A DNA stretch of 64,000 nt from Azolla caroliniana. Its lineage: Eukaryota > Polypodiophyta. The stretch is taken from NCBI GenBank assembly GCA_043228905.1, contig JBHGNT010000020.1, positions 4,154,001-4,218,000 on the forward strand. Reading direction: 5' to 3'. Positions within the stretch are counted from its first letter, which is position 1, and every line of letters begins with the position of its first letter. Under the pieces are notes generated by a model that saw only the letters and a program-made list of their open reading frames with translations, made no database searches and was not told where the DNA came from. Below are positions 56,690-64,000 of this stretch, one piece after another. The position numbers and the translations under genes were made by a program.

Positions 56690-57260
56690 GATAGTATTAA
56701 TAGTACTAATAGAGTGTCAGATAGTATTCATAGTACTAATAGCCCAAGTATCTCAAATAAATTTGAAATCCTTAGTCACTTAGATGAAGAGTTAAACAAT
56801 TGAGTCCAGCCAAAATAGGAGCCGTTTGGTTGGACAACAGCCCTAGATCTATACAACCCATTAGTGGTTCCATTCCTTCCAAGCAAGTTAGCAATGTGTT
56901 CCTAGTCCAAGTCATTGTTAGTACTAAAAGTACTCTCCCAGTACCCGTCCTAGCACTTTTAGATTCTGGCGCTAATTCCTGTTTCATGGATCGAAATTTT
57001 GCCCAAGCTTCTCAGATATCCTTACGAAAACTTCCTTGTCCCGCATCTGTAGTAGTCATTGATGGTCGTCCCATTGCTTCCGGGAATATTGTAGAAGAAT
57101 CAGAACCCATTCAAGTTGTCCTAGGTAGTTTTGTGTGTGTAATATCATTTAATATAATTAGTAGTCCAGAGCATCCCATTGTCCTAAGATTACCTTGCTT
57201 TGAATTACATAATCTAGCCATAGATTGGAGAACAAGAGAAGTTCGATATCGACCACCCCA
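56690..57260 (+). pseudogene. Chromovirus protease
   Basis: The frame from 56800 holds VPVLALLDSGANSCFMDRNF, with an intact DSG active site, and later IVLRLPCFELHNLAIDWRT, equivalent to the ILG..WL region. A TAGTACT-rich linker precedes it (56690-56750), echoing the LTR motif. Confidence 0.85.
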
Positions 57261-58366
57261 AGAATCTACTCACCGAGTTTCGACCATTTCACTCCATCAA
57301 CTACGCGAAGAAGGACGCAAGGAGGCAATGGTCCTATTTGCAATATCAGTACATCCTTCCAGCACTATTAAGGACTCCTCAGTACAACTTCCGGCAAAAT
57401 ATCATCCTTATGCGTGAGGTATTTCGGCATCATGGCCTCCCAGACAGTATCATCAGTGACCGAGGACCGCAATTTGTCTCCAAATTTTGGCAGCATCTCT
57501 TCAAGATGCTCAAGGTCTCCTGTAACCTCTCCTCTGGCTACCATCCTCAGACCGATGGGCAGGCGGAACGAACAAACCAAACGTTGGAGCAATATCTCCG
57601 GTGTTTCCTGAGTTATCAACAGGACGATTGGGCCGAGATTCTCCACTTTGCGGAGTTTGCGTATAATAATGCTATTCACTCCTTGACTCGGGTCTCCCCA
57701 TTTTTCGCTTATACCGGTTTCCATCTTCGCTGGTCGGTGATCGACACCCCGGAGCTACCTACCAACCCTCATGCCGAGGATCATTTGGAGAGGCTACGCA
57801 AGATCTAGGTGGATCTCTCTACTCACCTTCGTTATGCTCAACACATAGAAGGCTTATGCGGATCGTCATCGGATTCCCTCCTCTTTTGCCATTGGAGATC
57901 GAGTATGGCTCTTACGTCGTCACATCAAGACTACTTGACCGTGCGACAAGTTGGATTATCGATGACTCGGTCCTTTCCGTATTACGGGTAAGATTAATGA
58001 TGTCACATTCCGCCTTGATCTCCCTCCGCAGCTTCAGATACATCCAGTTTTCCATTGTTCTCTTCTTGAACCTTATAAAGCAAACACCATTCCCAATCGT
58101 GTGACACCACCGCCGCCCCCATTGGAGTTGGACGTCGGCCCGGAGTATGAAGTTACTGCCATCCTCGATTCCAAACTTGTTCGCAACAAACTTTATTATT
58201 TGGTCGATTGGTTCGGTTATAGTCCGAGCGAACGTACTTGGGAACCCGTCGAGCATGTTGCCAATGCTCAGGATCTTCTTGCTGATTTCCATCGAAAGTA
58301 TCCGGACAAACCCGGTCCGCAATCAGCGCCGACTTGTTCCACTCGTCGTCTTTAAGGGGGAGATAG
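57261..58366 (+). pseudogene. Integrase remnant fused behind protease, with chromodomain
   Basis: Near 57400 the protease linker joins integrase core at MREVFRHHGLPDSIISDRGP, so RT, RNase H and the integrase N-terminus are deleted. Then SSGYHPQTDGQAERTNQTLE, FAYNNAIHSLTRVSPFFAYT and, after frameshifts, a chromodomain from about 58130 (EYEVTAILDSKLVRNKLYYL, VDWFGYSPSERTWEPVEHV). The polypurine tract TTTAAGGGGGAGATAG ends at 58366. Confidence 0.88.
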
Positions 58367-58810
58367 TGTTATGATATGTCAAGACTCGAACCCATGACCT
58401 TATGCTACATGTGTCGAGCTCTTACCATTAGACTATGAATTGTAATTTGTAGGATATTATTTTCATTTATGTTTTATCATAGAAAATTGATGTATATTCC
58501 AGATCTCTCTAGAACATTCTAGAAGCTTCAGGATTATTCCTAAAAACACTATAAAAGGAGGCACAAGGCATTGTGATGAACCAAATTGGTTCAACGCTAG
58601 TCTTAAGCCTCTTAGCCGCTTGTACTTATCTTTTCACATAATATATTAGCTGTTGTCATCATCTTTCTCTCTCTCTCATTCTTGCTATCTCTCTCTCTCC
58701 TCTTCTCACTTCCTCTCTCGGGAATCTTACGTGGTCCCGTCCTCTTAGTACTAATAGTACTGCTCTTCTTTAGTACTAATTCCATCTCTGCTTTAGTACT
58801 ATTCCTGACA
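58367..58810 (+). repeat. Chromovirus 3' LTR, 444 bp
   Basis: Partner of 55132-55575, directly after the polypurine tract, ending TATTCCTGACA before CCTTC. Confidence 0.95.
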
Positions 58811-59269
58811 CCTTCGGACGTCAAACTCCGAATGGCAGATGGGTCCATCCAACGGCCAGAAGGCATGATCCATGCGCACCACTTCACTATCCACGGGGTC
58901 GAGTTCAATCTCACCTTCGTTGTCACAAGATCATCCAATCATGTGGCTTACGAGTGTTTACTAGGGAGACCATTCCTATGTGTAAGTCGCCTTGTGATGG
59001 ATTTCGGTAATGATACAATCTATATGCTTAAAAACAACAAAACCTTTCACATAAAAGCATACACACAAAAAGTGCACGAACAAGAAGGCAACCCTCTCGT
59101 GGACGACTGGTCAGAAACCACCGAGTTCCAGACCAACCTCCTAGCATGTAACCCCACAAAGAAAGTTCAGATCTTGGCTAGGGGTCACCCGTTTCCCCAA
59201 AAATCCACTAATCCTAGGGCAGAGAATGCGACAGAAGAGCAATCTATAGCTTCGATGCATCAGAGATGA
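58811..59269 (+). pseudogene. Gypsy protease 1, C-terminal half
   Basis: Continues the frame interrupted at 55131: SDVKLRMADGSIQRPEGMIH, FTIHGVEFNLTFVVTRSSNH and YECLLGRPFLCVSRLVMDF, the LLG flap and helix of a retropepsin. A stop follows at 59267-59269. Confidence 0.85.
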
Positions 59270-60000
59270 ATTGGGTGCACGCTCTCGCCACGACCGACGC
59301 AATGTACCCCATTGGTACAAAGTGTCGCGACGAGGATGGAGACACGATCTCGTGTTTTAATGTCACCACTCTCGTACCTCAGCAAAAACAAGTAGATGTA
59401 AAAGACGAAGACCTAGTTGAAGGGGACATGGCTCTCAAATTCGCCTCTCAACGACACACAAAAAAGCTCAAATTACGTGGCGAAGGCCCCTATGTGGTCT
59501 CAGAGATTACCAAGACAGGAGCATGTCGAATACGCACGCTCGAAGGACTCGACATCCTAGGATTCATCAATGGGAGCAAGCTCAAACGTTACTATGGGCC
59601 CCTCACCCTCGAAGCCCTACTCACGGCTCGACAACGAGAAGTGGAAGCCAAACTTAAGGCATCCAAAGGTCGAATGGCCCGACTAGAAACCAACCTTCAC
59701 AATGCGCAAGCGAAACTGAAAAGACAAGGGGACACCCACCCGACAACCATGGCTAAGGCGGTCGACTCTAATGACATGACGACGCACCTACCATGCTTCG
59801 CCGACGATGTACCTTTAATGGCGGTAATCGACACCGGAGCATCACGAACCCTTTTCTCCTTCGAAACATGGGGACATCTAGGTTGCCCGGACCTCGAAGT
59901 ATGCAATGACAACTTCCGTGGCTTTCATGGTTCCACATCACGCTGCCTCGGAACCTTCGTGTGTAACATCAAGACAAAATACAACGACCACTCAATTTGA
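59266..60000 (+). CDS. Integrase C-terminus fused to a second retropepsin-like domain
   Basis: One frame of 244 codons. Residues about 45-110 look like the integrase C-terminal GPY/F module (EGDMALKFASQRHTKKLKLR, GEGPYVVSEITKTGACRIR, INGSKLKRYYGPLTL). A coiled coil follows (LTARQREVEAKLKASKGRMA). From about residue 180 a retropepsin-like segment appears with an intact DTG site (DDVPLMAVIDTGASRTLFSF). Between protease 1 and this frame no RT, RNase H or integrase core is present, so the element is non-autonomous. A protease domain downstream of integrase is not the standard gypsy order. Confidence 0.6.
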   Translation: MNWVHALATTDAMYPIGTKCRDEDGDTISCFNVTTLVPQQKQVDVKDEDLVEGDMALKFASQRHTKKLKLRGEGPYVVSEITKTGACRIRTLEGLDILGFINGSKLKRYYGPLTLEALLTARQREVEAKLKASKGRMARLETNLHNAQAKLKRQGDTHPTTMAKAVDSNDMTTHLPCFADDVPLMAVIDTGASRTLFSFETWGHLGCPDLEVCNDNFRGFHGSTSRCLGTFVCNIKTKYNDHSI

Positions 60001-60406
60001 GTTCGGGTCCTCCCACCATAAGTGTTGTACACCTAGTGCCTCCTCGGTTTGGATTGGTGTCACATAAGCGAATGCCTCTAGTAGCCAAGCAAGAACATCG
60101 TCTCTTTCCAAACTGCAAATGGGGTGAGGTCCGAGAAACTCGTTGCAACAACACTTGAATCACGTCCCACCGATCTCGGCGAACTCTAGAGCGTGAAACC
60201 ACCCAACCAAAAAGAACATGCACAACCACCAGCCACCCAAAGGCTAGAGAAACGCTAACATCAGAACAAGGACGCCTGTGCCACGCAAATGGGTGAACGT
60301 CCACGCGATTTTCATTGAAGGACCACGCCGCGGAGAACTTGCTATTTGGCGAGTCAGAAAAGCACTCACAAACGCACAAGGTTGGCACAAAGGTGCCACT
60401 AGCTTC
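60001..60406 (+). other. 3' region of the non-autonomous gypsy element
   Basis: Non-coding or decayed sequence between the second protease-like frame and the copia LTR. The short plus frame at 60278-60541 has no recognised domain. The 3' LTR of the gypsy element is not seen before the copia insertion. Confidence 0.5.
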
Positions 60407-60708
60407 TGTTGGGGACAAGGCCGTCAATGCGGAAGTGCAAGCAACATTTTGTTTGAAGAAGAACCTGTGTATGCGCATATGCAAGATAGACACACACACA
60501 CACACACAGATAGGCACAAACAAATCGTTATATTCCAATAGAAACAATTACAAAGAATGACAACCGACCTTTTCTAAAGGTTACAAAGTCACTTTATATA
60601 GTGACTGTCCTAGGGCAACTGCCCTTTATGCTATTTATAGAAATAGCCCAAACTTGGGCTGTCCTAAGGGACAGTGTGAATATGGCCATTATACACTCGT
60701 ATTCGACA
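60407..60708 (-). repeat. Copia 3' LTR, 302 bp
   Basis: In sense it runs TGTCGAATACGAG...CCCCAACA and is preceded by the polypurine tract CATTACGGGGGAG (60709-60721, read on the minus strand). Same family as 1015-1303. It contains (CA)n at about 60490-60508. Confidence 0.9.
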
Positions 60709-60721
60709 CTCCCCCGTAATG

Positions 60722-61453
60722 GGCGTATACATGGGTTATCTAAAAAATTACAAGTATATACAAGGTTTATCGGACAGGTCAGTTTTGTTAGAGTCGGCAA
60801 GATCCGAAGACAAAAGACCAAACTAATCGGGTCGGAAGAGCTGAAGCCGATCCTCAAAGAACCGATGTCGGTGGTCTGAAACCATCCTATGCTGTGTGTC
60901 TGACTTTAACCGAACTAATTTTTCGTTATGCCCATCTGGTGCCGAAGGGACTGGAAATGATCCGCCAAAAGACACTTGATCATTCCATCTGCGACATTAT
61001 CGGTTGTGGATATTTTTTTGAGACTGATTTTCCCTGAAATGATGCAGTCCTGAACGAAGTGATATCAAACGTCTATATGTTTGGAGGCGTTGTGGTGAAC
61101 CGAATTTTTTGACAAAGCAATAGCACCCTGACTGTCGCTATAGACAACTGGAGCCGTGTCAGAGTTGACCTGTCGAAATGTGTGCGCCAGCCGACCGAGC
61201 CATAAAGCTTCTTTTGCCGCGTCAGATGCAACTACATATTCCACTTCAGTCGTTGAGGTGGTTGTGCACTCCTGAAGTTTCGACTTCCATGAGATTGCTC
61301 CATTGCCGAATTTGAAACAGTATCTGGTTGTTGATTTCCGACTGTCCACACAACCGACGAAGTCCGAGTCGGTATAACCGACTACGCTTGAGGTTGAGTT
61401 CGGGCCAAAAAGAATGTCGTGGTCTTTTGCGCTAGCTAGATATCTGAACACGT
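60722..61453 (-). pseudogene. Copia RNase H, C-terminal part
   Basis: The minus-strand reading has FRYLASAKDHDILFGPNSTS, VVGYTDSDFVGCVDSRKSTT, then TEVEYVVASDAAKEALWLGR and NASKHIDV. There a TGA replaces a CGA Arg codon, a CpG transition. The frame would otherwise go on through YHFVQDCIISGKISLKKIST to a stop near 60919. The domain is joined to RT across the solo LTR at 61454-62234. Confidence 0.88.
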
Positions 61454-62234
61454 TGTCGTAGTGTAGGTTGCACACTATGTGGAAATTATATTTTTGTCCC
61501 TCCGGATAGAGAATGGAGTGCTCGGTGAGAACCGGAAGAAAACGGCATACCGGCAAGGAGGAAAACGGCATACCGGCAAGGAAGAGCCGGATAAAGAGAC
61601 ATAAATGTAAAAAAAGAAAGGAAATACTCACTACTGCGCAAGGCGTGATTTGAACTCTGCACCTCCACGTTGACAAACCCCAACCTTACCATTACATTAA
61701 CTTATCTTAAGTGTTTTAAATATAGATTTAATACGTATAAGACCTTTATTTATGCATACCTTTATTAAAAGGTAAATCGTGTATTTTTTTAATATATGAA
61801 AAACACGAGACACTAAAAATAACTCATGCACATCTAGCGTGCATGAGCCCTATACTTAGGAAATAAAAAAGCATCACATGCACATTTAGTGGACATGAAC
61901 ACTTTTGTAATAAAAAAAAAGCATGAAGCCATGCTTAGCTCTTCCTTCCTTATATAAGGAGGAGAGAAATATATAAAGGGTTGTTGATTATTTGGATTAA
62001 GTATTAATCAATACAAAAATTATTCGTGGGATTCACGATTTATACATCCACTTCTCTCTTAACACCCTAAGTACCAATTAATATAGTATACTCGTGTGAT
62101 TCACGAGTTTCTTATCTTTCTCTTTGCTATTTACTCATAATTAATCTCTATCTCACGAACTTCTTTCTCCTAGTCCAAGACCTCTGTGGTTCCCACCCGA
62201 CTCACGCAACGATCCGGAGCCGAAAGGCACGACA
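61454..62234 (+). mobile_element. Solo LTR, 781 bp, TSD ACGT
   Basis: Ends TGTCG...CGACA form an inverted repeat; ACGT flanks it at 61450-61453 and 62235-62238. Removing the insert and one ACGT restores the copia frame (AVKHV joined to FRYLA). A TATA box CTTATATAAGGAGG near 61950 gives plus sense. The U3 carries ACCGGAAGAAAACGGCATA-type short repeats (61530-61595) and an antisense tRNA-like sequence. Confidence 0.93.
61638..61705 (-). other. tRNA-gene-like sequence antisense to LTR
   Basis: On the minus strand an A-box-like TGTAATGGTAAGG (61685-61697) and a B-box-like AGTTCAAATCA (61646-61656) are spaced as in a tRNA gene. It is antisense to the plus-sense LTR, about 190 bases from its 5' end. 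Confidence 0.45.
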
Positions 62235-63545
62235 ACGTGCTTGACTGCGTTCCAGTGTGATCGGTTGGGGTTGTGCATGAATCTGCTGACGACTCCTACG
62301 ACGTGAGAAATATCAGGCCGTGTCGCGACCATCGCATACATAAGGGAGCCGACTGCCGGTGCATACGGTACCGACTTCATATCTTCCCCCTCCGGACTGG
62401 ATGTTGGGCAATCTCGCTTAGACAGCCGAAGGTTAATGGGGAGTGGTCGAAGCAGACTTGGCCGAGTGCATGTTGAAGCGTTCCAAGACACGTTCGATGT
62501 AGTCGGTTTGAGACAAGAAAAGTTGTCGTTTATCGCGATGTCCATTAATCTTCATACCAAGTATGTGTCTTGCCGAACCGAGGTCCTTCATGGCAAACTT
62601 CAACCGTAGTTTCCGAACGACATGCCGACCGGAGAGTAGCATGTCGTCCACGCAGATGATGAGGAAGACGGGAGACCCATCTTGAGTTGTTTTGGTGAAG
62701 AGACAGTGGTCCTCATCGCTCTTTGAGAAGCCGATCGATTGGATGAAGTCGTCGAACTTCTTGTACCACTGTCGGGCTGCCTATTTCAGGCCGTAGAGAC
62801 TCTTCTTGAGTCGGTAGACTAGATGTTCCTGGCCAGATGCCACAAAGCCTTTCAGCTGCTCCATATAGATTTCCTCCTATAGGTCACCATGGAGGAATGC
62901 CGTTTTTACATCTAGTTGAATCAGCTCCAAGTTGTTGGCGGCCACGACGCCGAGCATGAAACGAAGGGTCGTCATTTTCACCACTGGTGAAAAGATTTCG
63001 TCGAAGTCGACACCATATTCTTGTCTGAACCCCTTCGCAACTAATCTGGCCTTGTACTTTGGGTTGGTCGAGTCAAACGTCTCTTTTAGGCGATAGACCC
63101 ACTTACATGGAAGAGCATGTCGATTCTTCGGTAATTCGACCAAGTCCCAAGTCTTGTTTGCCCGAATGGAGTGCATTTCCGACTCCATCGCCAAATGCCA
63201 TGTGGTTGAATTGGCTGATGCTGATGCTTCTTCGTAAGACGTCAGTTTGTCGGCATCGGTAAAGAAAATTCCAGGAGAGTACCTCTCCGGAGGTTGCGAC
63301 AGTCTCTCGAATCTACGAGGTATGACTGGACTAGTCACACCGGGTGTCGATGTCGGATGGTCAGGAGCCGAGCCATTCGGCTGTGCCAAATTGGTGGATT
63401 CGGTGCGAGGGTTGTCGGTTACCCGTGAAACCGATCTCGTGTTGTGGGCTAGGCCATCATGAAGGGTTGGCACTTTAGAAAATATTACCCTTCGGACTTC
63501 AATAGGCCTTTCGGCCATTTTATGCATAACCGACTCGTTGAACAC
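62235..63545 (-). pseudogene. Copia reverse transcriptase
   Basis: From 63545: a linker with HNTRSVSRVTDNPRTES and PPERYSPGIFFTDADKL, then RT entry WHLAMESEMHSIRANKTWDL, CKWVYRLKETFDSTNPKYKA and LIQLDVKTAFLHGDL. The catalytic box near 62650 reads CVDDMLLSGRH, with Tyr to Cys. FAMKDLGSARHILGMKI and MYAMVATRPDISHVVGVVSR follow. Frame breaks occur near 62876 and 62650. Confidence 0.9.
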
Positions 63546-64000
63546 GACGTCCGAACTTCAGACGATTTGTCTGTGCTTGGGGTCCCAGAGTCGGTATCCG
63601 ATCTCACCATTGGGTCCATATCCAAGGAAAACACATTTCCTTGATCTTGGTTCAAGTTTCCGGTAGTCTTCTTTCGGTATGAGGGCGTATGCCTTGCAAC
63701 CGAAGATCCTCAGCTTGTCATAAGTCGGCTTACTGCCGGTCCATATTTCTTGAGGTATTTGAAGTTCTAGAGGTCTACTTGGCAACATATTTATTATGTG
63801 TACCGTAAGTAGAGCCTCCCCTCCGCTTAGAAGCCATCCGACAATCTGGAGTGTTGGAGCATGGATACTACGCGTTCTTGAATCGTCCGATTCATGCATT
63901 CAGCAATTCCGTTCTGCTCTGGATTATAGGGTGCCGTATATTCATTTTAGTTTTCGACCGGTCTGATTTTCAACCATTGCAAGCCATTCGGAGAAGATCG
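63546..64000 (-). pseudogene. Copia integrase C-terminal part (runs off window)
   Basis: The minus frame 63558-63899 has MLPSRPLELQIPQEIWTGSK, KLRIFGCKAYALIPKEDYRK and SRKCVFLGYGPNGEIGYRLW, the integrase C-terminal region of copia elements. An adjoining part from 63900 to the edge (NGIAECMN-type segment) belongs to the core in another frame. Upstream domains lie beyond the window. Confidence 0.85.

Larger units (their letters stand above)
55132..58810 (+). mobile_element. Complete but RT-deleted chromovirus, 3679 bp, TSD CCTTC
   Basis: Two LTRs of 444 bp (55132-55575 and 58367-58810) flanked by CCTTC at 55127-55131 and 58811-58815. Inside are gag, protease, a partial integrase and a chromodomain, but no reverse transcriptase or RNase H. 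By eye the LTRs differ at about 12 positions (2.7%), so the insertion is fairly recent. Mobility would have required enzymes from a related full-length copy. No canonical tRNA-iMet primer site follows the 5' LTR. Confidence 0.93.

Overview
The window is nuclear DNA of a flowering plant. The host genes have plant-type introns and are most like angiosperm proteins (a UBP24-type ubiquitin protease, TRM6, and an arogenate/prephenate dehydratase). Almost everything else is nested Ty1/copia and Ty3/gypsy LTR retrotransposon sequence with plant tRNA-iMet or tRNA-Asp-like primer sites. Species cannot be read from the sequence. The mix of gypsy families hints at a woody, possibly early-diverging angiosperm, but that is a guess.

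Layout. 1-9502 is a mosaic of truncated copia and gypsy elements on both strands, holding two clean solo LTRs (6798-7420, target duplication AAAGG; 8200-8667, TGCTC). 9503-24392 is the first gene island: a seven-exon UBP24-like gene (11476-16158, +), a long low-complexity stretch, and a two-exon orphan gene (21566-22408, +). 24393-38472 is a second retrotransposon block. It contains a minus-strand gypsy element split by a solo LTR, a complete but decayed copia element (30219-35408) sitting inside a gypsy integrase, and that gypsy element in turn inside a copia reverse transcriptase. 39254-48455 is the second gene island: a hAT-like MITE just upstream of an intronless TRM6 gene (39974-41662, +), which converges with an eleven-exon arogenate/prephenate dehydratase gene (44201-48455, -). 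50431-64000 is a third block: a non-autonomous tRNA-Asp-primed gypsy element carrying a 692-bp solo LTR in its own LTR and a complete 3.7-kb gypsy element (55132-58810, CCTTC) in its protease, followed by a minus-strand copia element split by a 781-bp solo LTR (61454-62234, ACGT).

How the genes relate. UBP24, TRM6 and ADT are unrelated housekeeping or metabolic functions (deubiquitination, tRNA m1A58 methylation, phenylalanine synthesis) and form no cluster. The retroelements record a readable insertion order because several insertions restore an open protein frame exactly when their target duplication is removed.

The most unusual signal is that five different LTR families, four gypsy-like or unassigned and one copia, carry near their 5' end a tRNA-gene-like sequence with recognisable A and B boxes, always antisense to the element. 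This is comparable in concept to the 5S rRNA sequence carried by Cassandra LTRs. Other points of note are a GA repeat occupying the polypyrimidine position of a UBP24 splice site, a dehydratase gene without an obvious plastid transit peptide, and a gypsy element with two retropepsin domains, one downstream of the integrase C-terminus. Coordinates of gene exons and TSD-flanked insertions were counted base by base; limits of decayed elements are approximate.
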